From positions 1-24,732 of the forward strand of contig JBBRCX010000070.1 in assembly GCA_038204465.1 (NCBI GenBank): 24,732 nucleotides of DNA. Reading direction: 5' to 3'. The DNA is from JBBRCX01 sp038204465. GTDB lineage: Bacteria; Planctomycetota; Phycisphaerae; Tepidisphaerales; Tepidisphaeraceae. The notes under the pieces were generated by a model that saw nothing but the letters and a program-made list of their open reading frames with translations, made no database searches and was not told the origin of the DNA. Shown one piece after another: positions 9,008 through 15,927 of the stretch (position 1 is its first letter; every line of letters begins with the position of its first letter). The position numbers and the translations under genes were made by a program.

Positions 9008-9937
9008 ATGAACGAGCAAGAATTGAAGCAGCTTCACGATCGGTGGCGCGCGGACGGATACCTCGTGCTGCACAACACGATCGATGCAGATGAGTTGGCG
9101 GCGCTGTATGAGACGAGCGAGCGCGTGCTGGAGCAGTGGAAGTCGAGCACGTCCGATGCCGAGCCCGGGCGGTTCGCGTATGGCCCGACGGCGTGGGTGC
9201 TGCTGCACCTGAATCACCCGAAGTATCACCGCGAGCGGCGCGACGGGTTGGTGACGCTGCTGAACGCAATTGCACATCCGACGATCCTGGCGGTGCTGCG
9301 CGAGTTGCTGGGGGAAGAACCGGTGTTCGGTCAGTCAAATTATTACCTCAACCCGCCGGGCAAAACGCGCATTGGGGCATGGCATCGCGACTGCCAATTC
9401 TTCAGTCATGGGGAGGAGGCGGAGGAGAGGCGGCTGATCTTCGCGGAGGCGGACCCGCCGCAATCGCTGCACGTGCACATCCCGCTGCTGCCGACGGCGG
9501 CGACGGAGGTGGTGCCGGGCTCCCATGCGCGATGGGACACGCCGGAGGAGAACGAGGTGAAGCGAAAGAATCCGGAGTCGGACATGCCCGGTGGCATCGC
9601 GCTGCACCTGGAGCCGGGCGATATCGCGTTCTTTCATACCAATGCGATTCACCGGGGGATGTATCGGCCCGAGGTTCCACGGCGGACCATCGCGAGCACC
9701 TATTCGCTGACGCCGTCGTCCTACTTCTTCGCCAGCGTGGAGCGCATGACCGAGCAGCGCGGGTACGTGGCGACGTATCAGCCGTGGTTTCTCAAGCCGG
9801 GCTATCTCGACGGCATCACGCCGGAAGCGCGGCGATTTTTCGCCCATTTCATTGAGACCTACCGGGAGAACTGGAAGCCGGAGTACGTGGTCCCGGAATT
9901 GGGGCCGGCGCTGCGCGACTATTTCCTCGTCGCGTAG
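9008..9937 (+). CDS. Phytanoyl-CoA dioxygenase (PhyH) family Fe(II)/2-oxoglutarate oxygenase
   Basis: This is a 309-residue non-haem iron, 2-oxoglutarate-dependent oxygenase of the PhyH superfamily, presumably cytoplasmic because no signal peptide is seen. The facial triad is visible: H126-x-D128 in GAWHRDCQFF and H215 in NAIHRGMY. The 2-oxoglutarate-binding Arg is R225 or R226 in VPRRT. Planctomycetes carry many such paralogues and their substrates are mostly unknown, so none is proposed here. A double alpha/beta-hydrolase gene starts 39 bp downstream on the same strand, which suggests one transcription unit and possibly one catabolic route. The ATG is preceded by a -10-like element rather than a ribosome-binding site. 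Confidence 0.9.
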   Translation: MNEQELKQLHDRWRADGYLVLHNTIDADELAALYETSERVLEQWKSSTSDAEPGRFAYGPTAWVLLHLNHPKYHRERRDGLVTLLNAIAHPTILAVLRELLGEEPVFGQSNYYLNPPGKTRIGAWHRDCQFFSHGEEAEERRLIFAEADPPQSLHVHIPLLPTAATEVVPGSHARWDTPEENEVKRKNPESDMPGGIALHLEPGDIAFFHTNAIHRGMYRPEVPRRTIASTYSLTPSSYFFASVERMTEQRGYVATYQPWFLKPGYLDGITPEARRFFAHFIETYRENWKPEYVVPELGPALRDYFLVA

Positions 9938-9976
9938 CGGATTTCAACCGCCTCCGGCGGGCAAACAAGTAGCGGA

Positions 9977-11971
9977 ATGAAAGTTCTGAACCACCTGCCC
10001 GAGCGGATCGACGCGGCCGGGATGCTGGCGCGGCACGTTTGCGACCGGGTCCGGCGGGCGCTCACCGCGGCGCAGCGGGCGCGGCACGCGATCGCGGCGC
10101 CGCGGGAGTGGGACGCATATCGCAGCCGGCTGGTCGCGCGATTCCGGGCGGCGTTCCCGGAAGAGCTATTTGAGATGCGCGGGCGAGCGGTGAAGGCCGA
10201 GCCGGTAGCCCGGTTCGATCGCGAGGGTTATGCGCTGGAGACGCTGCGGTTCGAATCGATGTGGGGGTGGCAGGCCAACGCCCACGTCTGCATCCCTGCA
10301 GGGAAGGGGCCATGGCCGGCGGTGGTGGTGCCGTGCGGGCATGCGCCCAAGACGCTGGCGGACCATCAGGTGCCGCCGGTGGTTCTGGCGCGGCACGGGC
10401 TGGTGAGCATCCTGTTCGATCCGCCGGGAATGGGGGAGAAATCGACGGGGAACGATCACTTCCATCAAGGCACGGCATGCCTGCTGACGGGACTTTGGTC
10501 GGAGACGTTTTTCATTATGGATGCGCTGCGGGCGATCGATTACCTGGCGGGCCGGGCGGATGTAGATCTCTCGATGGGGGTGGGGATGACGGGCGTGAGC
10601 GGCGGCGGCGAGACGACGATGGGGTGCGTGCTGCTGGATGATCGCGTGCGCTGCATCGCGCCGGTGTGCTGCACCGGCGCGCTGCGCGTGCTGGGAGCGG
10701 AAGAGCTTTATACATCGTGTCCTGAAACCATCGGGCCCGGGCTGTTCGCGGCGGGCATCGACGTGCCGGACAAGCTGGCGCTGGCGGCGCCGACGCCGTG
10801 CCTGGCGGTGAGCGGGGAACTGGACGAGCTTTACCACCGGAAACTAGTGGGCGAAACGCTGGCGGACGCGCGGCGCAGCTATGAAATGCTGGGCGTGCCG
10901 GAGCGTTTCGCGCACTACGAGCAACGCGGCGTCGGGCATGTCTACAGCGTGGAGATGGCAACGGAGGTGGCGCTGTGGATGCGGAGATGGCTGCTGGGGG
11001 AATCGAACCCGAAGCGCGTGGACGTTGGCGATCCGGCGAAGCTGGTTGAATCGGATGCGACGCTGGCATCGCACCCGGATGGGTCGCGCAATATGCAGAC
11101 GATTAACGCCGAACGCGCGGATGGAATGGCGCGCTCTGTGAAATCGGTCGGGCGCGCGATGGAGGAACTGGGGGCTGTGGAGGCAGTTGCTCCGCGGAAG
11201 GTGGTCGGCGCGGAATGGGCGCGGGTGTGGTGGCATCGGATCGAGCGGGTGGCGATGGAGACCGAGGCGGGGGTTTGGGTGCCGGCGCTGGCGGCGATGG
11301 ATACGCGCATGCCGGGCGCGCAGGCGTCGATCCTGTGGGTGGATGACCGGGAGAAGTGGACGGCGCTGCAGGACGAGCCGCTGCTACAGCAGGCGAGCGG
11401 ATTCTTGCGTCGCGAGGCGGCAGAGGCGTATGCGCACGTGCTGGCGATCGACGCGCGGGGCTGGGGTGAGACGAAGCCGGAGCACGTGCATTATGACCTG
11501 GCGGGTTGGAACGACGTCAATCGTATCTGCAGTTATATGAGCATCGCGCTGGGCCGGCCGATGGTGGCGCAGCGGGTGCATGACACGCTGTCGGCGTTGG
11601 CGTGGTGGAGGGAACGGGAAGAGGTGGACGCGCGCCGAGTCGTTCTCGGCGGGCACGGCGCGGGGGCGATGGTTGCGCTGCTGGCGGCGCTGATCGACGG
11701 GGCGGCGGCGGGGTTCATTGGGCTGCGAATGCTCGGCAGTTTCAGGTCGTTGACGCGGGCGCCGCTATTTCCCTGGCCGCAGGATGTGGTGGTGCCGGGG
11801 CTGTTGAAGCATGCAGATGTTGCGGAGTTGTTGGCGGCATTCGCTCGGCCGGCGCTATTGATCGAGCCCCTGGATGCGATGCGCAAGCCGCTGACGAACG
11901 GGGATGCGTTTGCCGAGAATGTCACGTTCGATGAAGCGGTGTTGCCGTGGCTCGCGCGGGTGCGAGCTTGA
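9977..11971 (+). CDS. Tandem alpha/beta-hydrolase, acetylxylan-esterase-like
   Basis: This 664-residue protein has two hydrolase folds. The first (about 80-340) resembles the acetylxylan esterase/dienelactone hydrolase group. It contains G-V-S208-G-G-G as the nucleophile elbow, D283 in SGELDELY and H321 in GVGHVYS, giving a complete Ser-Asp-His triad, plus DPPGMGES-like and PCGH segments. The second half (about 420-660) has an AIDARGWGE segment and a nucleophile-elbow-like GGHGAG, in which the expected Ser is H560, so it looks catalytically dead or altered. No signal peptide is seen. It follows the PhyH gene by 39 bp and is probably co-transcribed with it. It may act on an ester of a carbohydrate or another small molecule; the substrate cannot be read from the sequence. 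Confidence 0.8.
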   Translation: MKVLNHLPERIDAAGMLARHVCDRVRRALTAAQRARHAIAAPREWDAYRSRLVARFRAAFPEELFEMRGRAVKAEPVARFDREGYALETLRFESMWGWQANAHVCIPAGKGPWPAVVVPCGHAPKTLADHQVPPVVLARHGLVSILFDPPGMGEKSTGNDHFHQGTACLLTGLWSETFFIMDALRAIDYLAGRADVDLSMGVGMTGVSGGGETTMGCVLLDDRVRCIAPVCCTGALRVLGAEELYTSCPETIGPGLFAAGIDVPDKLALAAPTPCLAVSGELDELYHRKLVGETLADARRSYEMLGVPERFAHYEQRGVGHVYSVEMATEVALWMRRWLLGESNPKRVDVGDPAKLVESDATLASHPDGSRNMQTINAERADGMARSVKSVGRAMEELGAVEAVAPRKVVGAEWARVWWHRIERVAMETEAGVWVPALAAMDTRMPGAQASILWVDDREKWTALQDEPLLQQASGFLRREAAEAYAHVLAIDARGWGETKPEHVHYDLAGWNDVNRICSYMSIALGRPMVAQRVHDTLSALAWWREREEVDARRVVLGGHGAGAMVALLAALIDGAAAGFIGLRMLGSFRSLTRAPLFPWPQDVVVPGLLKHADVAELLAAFARPALLIEPLDAMRKPLTNGDAFAENVTFDEAVLPWLARVRA

Positions 11972-11991
11972 GCGGCCGGCTCGATCCGGCA

Positions 11992-12019
11992 TTGCCGATG
12001 GATCGTGGCGACCTATACT
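11992..12019 (+). promoter_or_regulatory. Predicted sigma-70 promoter of nusB
   Basis: TTGCCG (11992-11997) and TATACT (12014-12019) are spaced by 16 bp, with 4/6 and 5/6 matches to consensus. The predicted start site near 12026 is only about 2 nt before the nusB ATG at 12028. This implies a leaderless or almost leaderless message, which fits the lack of a Shine-Dalgarno. Confidence 0.6.
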
Positions 12020-12027
12020 GAGCTTTG

Positions 12028-12507
12028 ATGTTGAAGAAGCGGAAGATTCGGGAGCTTGCGATGCAGGTGTTGTTCGTGTGGGACGCGAACGGCGCGCAGG
12101 ACCTGGACCTGGCGGGCAGAGCGGTGGCGGGCGGGAGCGATGACGAAGCGATCCGGCGGGCCGCGATCGAGATGGCGTCGGGCACGTGGTCACAGCGCGA
12201 GATGGTGGACCAGCGGATCGAGCGGCTGGCCCCGCAGTGGCCGCCACGGCGCCAGCCAGGGGTCGATCGGAATCTGATCCGGCTGGCGGTTTGGGAGCTG
12301 ACCAATACTGCTACGCCGCCGAAGGTCGTCATCGACGAGGCGATCGAGCTGGCGAAAGAATTCTCGACGGAGCAGAGCCCCTCGTTCATCAACGGCGTGC
12401 TGGACGCGGTCTTGAGAGAGCACGTTGCGCTGACCGGCACCGCCGACGCGCCGCCCGCGCAACGGGAGGGTTCAGCAGCGCCGCCCGCGGAACGGGAGGG
12501 GTCGTGA
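12028..12507 (+). CDS. nusB: Transcription antitermination factor NusB
   Basis: NusB binds boxA RNA together with NusE (S10) and supports processive antitermination, chiefly in rRNA operons. The 159-residue product shows the all-helical NusB pattern: KKRKIRELAMQVLF at the N-terminus, then NLIRLAVWELTN, PKVVIDEAIELAKEFSTEQSPSFINGVLDAVLRE, which is the most diagnostic block. About 20 extra residues form an Ala/Pro/Arg/Glu-rich tail made by a 30-bp tandem duplication. I start at ATG 12028; an in-frame TTG lies one codon upstream. ftsY begins 68 bp downstream, so the two may be co-transcribed. It is notable that a boxA-like element occurs about 3.6 kb downstream in this window. Confidence 0.93.
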   Translation: MLKKRKIRELAMQVLFVWDANGAQDLDLAGRAVAGGSDDEAIRRAAIEMASGTWSQREMVDQRIERLAPQWPPRRQPGVDRNLIRLAVWELTNTATPPKVVIDEAIELAKEFSTEQSPSFINGVLDAVLREHVALTGTADAPPAQREGSAAPPAEREGS

Positions 12508-12530
12508 ACACCGGTTCAGCCGCTCCGCCC
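12448..12530 (+). repeat. 30-bp tandem duplication in the nusB 3' end
   Basis: Bases 12448-12470 and 12478-12500 match at 22 of 23 positions with a 30-bp period, encoding APPAQREGS followed by APPAEREGS. A third, decayed part of the unit (12514-12530) matches 12470-12486 at 15 of 17 positions just beyond the stop codon. Slippage or unequal exchange probably created the tail and perhaps moved the stop. Confidence 0.75.
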
Positions 12531-12575
12531 CTGAGTCGGCTGCGCCTTCTTCGCGCCGGTTGTTTCGGCTAATCC

Positions 12576-13517
12576 ATGCGCTTCTTCTCAAAAAGCCTCG
12601 ACAAACTGAAAGGCGCGCTGAAGAAAACGGCCGCGGTGCTCAACACCGACGTTCGCACGCTGTTCGTCCCGGGCCGGCAGATTGACGAGTCGTTCCTGAC
12701 GGAACTGGAGGAGAAATTCCTGCAGGCGGACCTGGGCGTGAAGAACGTGGAGCGCAGCGTGAGCGAGATCCGGGACCGGTGGCGTCTGGGGCGGATCAAG
12801 AATGCCCAGGACGCGGAGCAGGTGATCCGCGAGCAGATGCTGGCGAACTGGCCGGTTCAGGACCGCGAGCTTTCTTTCGCCGAGACGGGGCCGACGGTGA
12901 TCCTGGTGGCGGGCATCAACGGGGCAGGCAAGACCACGTCGATCGCGAAACTGGCATGGCTGCTCAAGAACGAGATGAACAAGAAGGTGATGGTGTGCGC
13001 CAGCGACACGTTCCGGGCCGCGGCGGTGGATCAACTCACGATCTGGGCGGATCGGCTTGGTGTTGAGATCGTCAAGCACAAGATGGGCGCCGATCCGGCG
13101 GCGGTCGCGTATGACGCCTGCGAGGCGGCGAAGGCGCGGAAGATCGACGCTTTGATCGTGGATACCGCGGGGCGCCTGCACACGCAGGAACACCTGATGC
13201 GCGAGTTGACGAAGATCCGCGACGTGGTGGCGAAGCGAATTCCCGGCGCGCCGCACGAGACCCTGCTGGTCCTCGATGCGACGACGGGGCAGAACGCGAT
13301 CCTTCAGGCGCAGAACTTTGACAAGGCGATCAAGGTGAGCGGAATCATCCTGGCGAAGCTCGACGGGACGGCGAAGGGCGGCGTGGTTTTCGCGATCAAG
13401 GAACAACTCAACATTCCGGTGAAATTCATCGGGCTGGGTGAGACGCCGCAGGACATCGAGACGTTTGATCCGCAGCGGTTCGTGGAAGCGCTGTTTGGGG
13501 AGCAGCGGGCGGCTTGA
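12576..13517 (+). CDS. ftsY: Signal recognition particle receptor FtsY
   Basis: FtsY is the SRP receptor GTPase that docks ribosome-nascent-chain complexes to the Sec translocon. The 313-residue protein has an N domain (about 1-100) and an SRP-type G domain. G-motifs are clear: GINGAGKTT at 113-121, the insertion-box DTFRAAAVDQL at 144-154, DTAGR at 196-200, TGQN at 237-240, KLDGTAKGG at 261-269 and GLGE at 286-289. The acidic A domain of E. coli FtsY is absent. The first 20 residues form a basic amphipathic helix (MRFFSKSLDKLKGALKK) of the kind that binds membranes. It sits 68 bp after nusB and converges with the small FlgM-like gene across a pair of hairpin repeats. Confidence 0.97.
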   Translation: MRFFSKSLDKLKGALKKTAAVLNTDVRTLFVPGRQIDESFLTELEEKFLQADLGVKNVERSVSEIRDRWRLGRIKNAQDAEQVIREQMLANWPVQDRELSFAETGPTVILVAGINGAGKTTSIAKLAWLLKNEMNKKVMVCASDTFRAAAVDQLTIWADRLGVEIVKHKMGADPAAVAYDACEAAKARKIDALIVDTAGRLHTQEHLMRELTKIRDVVAKRIPGAPHETLLVLDATTGQNAILQAQNFDKAIKVSGIILAKLDGTAKGGVVFAIKEQLNIPVKFIGLGETPQDIETFDPQRFVEALFGEQRAA

Positions 13518-13564
13518 ATCATTTCTGGTAGAGCGCCGCATCCTCACAGCGCGCTTCGCGCGGT

Positions 13565-13628
13565 GGGGCACGGGCGAGACGCCCGTGTTACGAAGGTTCG
13601 GGGGCACGGGCGAGACGCCCGTGTTACG
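13565..13628. repeat. Two perfect 28-bp palindromic repeats (HGRDARVT type)
   Basis: Copies lie at 13565-13592 and 13601-13628, identical over 28 bp, with an 8-bp spacer. Each contains an 8-bp perfect stem with a 3-nt AGA loop (CACGGGCG/CGCCCGTG), at 13569-13587 and 13605-13623. Read in one frame a copy gives HGRDARVT; in another it gives NTGVSPVP. Both are peptide signatures I associate with dispersed repeats in Planctomycetes and Verrucomicrobia. The pair lies 47 bp after ftsY, and the second copy contains the stop codon of the convergent FlgM-like gene. It could act as a bidirectional terminator or RNA stabiliser, although there is no U-tract. Confidence 0.85.
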
Positions 13629-13863
13629 GGGAGCCGTGGATGAGGCGCTCGATGGCAATCGCGAGCTTCAGGTCATTCTCGTAGACTCCGACGCGGATGC
13701 GTGCGCGGGTGCGGCGGATTTTGCGCTGGCGCACGTCGGCGGCGTCGCGCAGGCGCGAGAGCATGGCTGCCGCCGCGGCTCGATCGGCTTCGGTGCGGAT
13801 TGGATCGCTCAACAGACACCACCCACGCATAACGATTGCATCGGGCATCGGAGGGGTGAACAT
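13624..13863 (-). CDS. Small FlgM-like putative anti-sigma factor
   Basis: This 79-residue product resembles the C-terminal half of FlgM, which holds the flagellar sigma factor FliA (sigma-28) inactive until the hook is built. The similar block is RDAADVRQRKIRRTRARI followed by RVGVYENDLKLAIAIERLIHG, matching the family pattern D-V-R-x-x-K-[IV]...R-x-x-I-x-x-G-x-Y. The first 20 residues are poorly conserved, and the start is uncertain: ATG at 13863, 13848 or 13830, or a TTG near 13809. None has a good Shine-Dalgarno except a GGTGG before the TTG. The TAA stop lies inside a palindromic repeat. No flagellar or sigma gene is nearby, so the role rests on similarity seen by eye. The cupin gene diverges 58 bp away. 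Confidence 0.55.
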   Translation of the reverse strand: MFTPPMPDAIVMRGWCLLSDPIRTEADRAAAAAMLSRLRDAADVRQRKIRRTRARIRVGVYENDLKLAIAIERLIHGSP

Positions 13864-13882
13864 TAAGCGATCAGACGGCGGG

Positions 13883-13912
13883 TTGCGGCGCAGCGCTGGA
13901 GGGGCGTAGCAT
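13883..13912 (+). promoter_or_regulatory. Possible promoter of the cupin gene
   Basis: TTGCGG (13883-13888) and TAGCAT (13907-13912) are 18 bp apart. The -35 match is poor (3/6). The -10 has the TAnnnT form and ends 9 nt before the ATG at 13922, so a leader of only 2-3 nt is predicted. No ribosome-binding site is present. Confidence 0.3.
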
Positions 13913-13921
13913 TGGCGAATT

Positions 13922-14248
13922 ATGAAGCCCGCCAACGTCCTGCGGTCCAGATCATTTTTTAAAGTCCTGCAGACTTCACGCAAAAGCCAGACGGCGCTGA
14001 TGACGCTCAAGCCGGGGCAGAGGAGCGGCCCCAAAGGCAACGAGCACCCGAAAAGCGAGCAGGTGCTGCTGGTGCTGCAGGGGAGCGTGGTGGCGGAGAT
14101 CCGAAACCAGAAAACGACACTAAAGCGAGGGGATGCGGTGATCGTTCCGGCTGGCGCGAGCCATCGCTTCGTGAATCGCGGTAAATCCACCACAGTTACG
14201 TTCAATGTTTACGCGCCCCCGGCCTACGACGAGGACGAGGAGGAGTGA
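13922..14248 (+). CDS. Single-domain cupin protein
   Basis: This 108-residue protein has one small beta-barrel cupin domain. Cupin motif 1 is degenerate: G-N-E-H-P-K-S-E-Q-V-L-L-V-L-Q-G contains the His and Glu ligands but only one of the usual H-x-H pair. Motif 2 is RGDAVIVPAGASHRFVNRG, with the third His. A metal site is therefore possible but incomplete. The N-terminal 25 residues are basic and the C-terminus is a short acidic tail (DEDEEE). Such proteins range from sugar isomerases to mannose-6-phosphate-type stabilisers and small sensors; no specific role can be assigned. It diverges from the FlgM-like gene, and the M48 peptidase gene begins 136 bp downstream with its own ribosome-binding site. 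Confidence 0.82.
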   Translation: MKPANVLRSRSFFKVLQTSRKSQTALMTLKPGQRSGPKGNEHPKSEQVLLVLQGSVVAEIRNQKTTLKRGDAVIVPAGASHRFVNRGKSTTVTFNVYAPPAYDEDEEE

Positions 14249-14384
14249 ACCGCGGCGAGCAAGGCGATCAGGAGTGGCTCGATTTGCCGTTGTGGGACAA
14301 TCCACATCGAATTAACCTCAGGACGAGCTAACGTCCCCGGCGAGCCGGCATCTTACCTTTTGAGTTTACACACGAGGAGCGAGC

Positions 14385-15461
14385 ATGCGCTTCAAAGACT
14401 GGACTTATCGCGTCGGCGTGTTGCTGTCGCTGGCCCTGTTACCGCTGTTGGGCGGCGGGTGCGCGAACGACAGCAGGGTGATCTCCCAGGCCAATGAGTT
14501 CGACAAAGGGCTGGAGCCTGCGGTGATTAACGATCGAGATGTCGATGATTACCTGCAGAGCATCGGGGACCGGATCATCGCCGCGGCGAAGGAGCTGGAC
14601 GCGGAGCATTTCGGGCCCAAGAGCCACTTCTCATCGGACAGCAGCTGGATGTTTACCGACGCGGTAAAGTTCCACCTGGTGAACAGCAAGACACTGAACG
14701 CGTTCACGACGGGGGGCGAGCACGTTTACATCTACAACGAGTTGCTGCAGCTGTGCAATGACGAGGGGGACCTGTCGGCGGTGATGAGCCACGAATACGG
14801 GCACATTTATGCGCGGCACGTGCACAAAGGGATGAACCGGCAGGTGGCGCTGATGCTGGGCGCGGGGGCGGCGGGCGTGGCGGGTTATGCGGTGGGCGGC
14901 AAGGAGCATGGGCAGGAGTACGCCGGCTATGGCGCGGGGGCCGGCGCGTTGGTCGGGCAGTTCGTGAACATGGGCTTCACGCGCGAGGATGAGTCTCAAG
15001 CTGACAACCTGGGGATTCATTTCTACACGCGGGCCGGATACGACCCGAACCACTTTGCCGACTTTTTCCAGACGATGATCGACAAGGGTTATGACAAGAC
15101 GCCCGCTTACATGAGCGACCATCCGACGCTGGCGAGCCGGGTGGAGGCGTCGAAGAAAGCCGCGAAGAAGCTCGACTCGGACTACGAGAAAGATCGACGC
15201 CCGCCGATCGCGAGTCCCGACCGTTTCCGCGCATTGAAGGAGCGTGCAGCGGAAATCGCAAGGCGTACGCCGGACGACAAGTCGCTGGCGAATACCCAGC
15301 AGTTGCTGCAGGCGTTGCCGCGCAGTTGCCTGACCACCGAGCCGCCGTCGGATCAGAAGCAGGCGCAGGATGAGTTGCTGCGAAAGGCGGAGAAGCCGGG
15401 GGCGCAGGAGAAGGACCAGCCTCGGCGCCGGCAGCGCGCGCGGAGTGACGAAGCGTATTAA
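14385..15461 (+). CDS. M48-family metalloprotease lipoprotein
   Basis: This is a 358-residue zinc peptidase of the M48 (BepA/LoiP/Oma1-like) group, whose members handle quality control of envelope proteins. A lipoprotein signal ends LLGGGC with lipidated C26, so the mature protein is anchored in the cell envelope. The zinc site is H136-E137-x-x-H140 in MSHEYGH, with E203 in ESQAD as the third ligand. Between them is a Gly/Ala-rich segment (159-192) such as links helices in this family. The C-terminal 100 residues are charged and contain a basic end (PRRRQRARS), with no TPR recognised. The start is well supported: GAGGAG at 14374-14379 lies 5 nt before the ATG. It is separate from the weakly related cupin gene upstream. 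Confidence 0.93.
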   Translation: MRFKDWTYRVGVLLSLALLPLLGGGCANDSRVISQANEFDKGLEPAVINDRDVDDYLQSIGDRIIAAAKELDAEHFGPKSHFSSDSSWMFTDAVKFHLVNSKTLNAFTTGGEHVYIYNELLQLCNDEGDLSAVMSHEYGHIYARHVHKGMNRQVALMLGAGAAGVAGYAVGGKEHGQEYAGYGAGAGALVGQFVNMGFTREDESQADNLGIHFYTRAGYDPNHFADFFQTMIDKGYDKTPAYMSDHPTLASRVEASKKAAKKLDSDYEKDRRPPIASPDRFRALKERAAEIARRTPDDKSLANTQQLLQALPRSCLTTEPPSDQKQAQDELLRKAEKPGAQEKDQPRRRQRARSDEAY

Positions 15462-15591
15462 TCAGAAAACGCTCCTTCGCAAGAGCAGCCGTCTTCGATC
15501 GGGGGAGATTCGCGTCGCGCTCACTATCCACGTTGGGAGCAGGGATTGCGTCATGGGGGATGGGGTATCCAGGCGCGGAAGAAACCACCAG

Positions 15592-15619
15592 TTGACTCCA
15601 TAAAGAAAGAACGTATAAT
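15592..15619 (+). promoter_or_regulatory. Near-consensus sigma-70 promoter
   Basis: TTGACT (15592-15597, 5/6) and TATAAT (15614-15619, 6/6) are separated by 16 bp of A-rich sequence. This is the strongest promoter match in the window. Transcription should begin near 15626, about 300 nt before the next start codon at 15928, so it drives a long leader or a separate RNA. Confidence 0.8.
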
Positions 15620-15625
15620 GAATAT

Positions 15626-15927
15626 GTCCTTTCGGCCTTGACCCGGGCGGGGGTAAGCTTGCGCGCTCTTTGACAAGTGAAGAAATGAGTCATGAGGGCC
15701 CTGCCCAGGTCCAGCAAAGCCCTCGAAAGCCCACCAAAGCCCACCATGGGCCGCTTGTGCTGGCGGCGAAGAGCGTGACGCCATAGGGGGCGAGCACTTG
15801 ATCGGCTCCAAAAGTGGGGATGAGCCGAGCAGCCGTATGAGTTTCGCGCGAGCCTGGGGGGCGGCCTGGAATTTCATGACGCTGGTGCCTGCTTGCGGTA
15901 TAACCTCGGCAAATCCGAGGGAGGCGC
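15626..15927 (+). ncRNA. Candidate structured leader or small RNA with boxA-like element
   Basis: This stretch follows the near-consensus promoter and precedes the zinc-ribbon gene. At 15664-15675 lies CGCTCTTTGACA, matching the rRNA-leader boxA core (TGCTCTTTAACA) at 10 of 12 positions; boxA is the NusB/S10 binding site. Further on are short stems: 15694-15699 with 15719-15724 (enclosing CCTG/CAGG), 15739-15743 with 15747-15751, 15761-15765 with 15779-15783, 15802-15808 with 15822-15828 (7 bp), and 15904-15909 with 15915-15920. No rRNA, tRNA or known riboswitch is recognised. A 33-codon frame (15685-15786) could be a leader peptide but lacks a good ribosome-binding site. The region may be a 5' leader, an independent RNA, or decayed rRNA-leader sequence. 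Confidence 0.45.
15904..15920 (+). promoter_or_regulatory. Hairpin overlapping the ribosome-binding region
   Basis: CCTCGG and CCGAGG form a 6-bp perfect stem with a CAAAT loop, ending 7 nt before the ATG at 15928. The 3' arm supplies the best-placed purine-rich stretch (CGAGGGAGG), so folding would hide much of the ribosome-binding site. This suggests translational control of the downstream gene, but no ligand-binding domain is recognisable. Confidence 0.4.

Noticed and set aside
13565..13628. Repeat pair as a CRISPR array
   Set aside because: There are only two copies, the spacer is 8 bp, and no cas gene is present; the repeats are short palindromes near gene ends.
12588..13658. A 356-codon minus-strand frame opposite ftsY
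   Set aside because: It is an Arg/His/Leu-rich shadow of ftsY. Its NTGVSPVP repeats come from the palindromic units at 13565-13628.
15670..15698. TTGACA at 15670 as a second promoter
   Set aside because: No -10 element is found 16-18 bp downstream (the position reads TGAGGG). The hexamer is better explained as part of the boxA-like sequence.
15685..15786. 33-codon frame (MSHEGPAQVQQS...) as a gene
   Set aside because: There is no proper ribosome-binding site, no recognisable domain, and it overlaps several RNA stems. It is kept only as a possible leader peptide.
15802..15875. Group II intron-like GAGCCG...GCCGTATGA sequence
   Set aside because: The expected pairing partner and the domain V hairpin are missing, and no intron-encoded reverse transcriptase is nearby.
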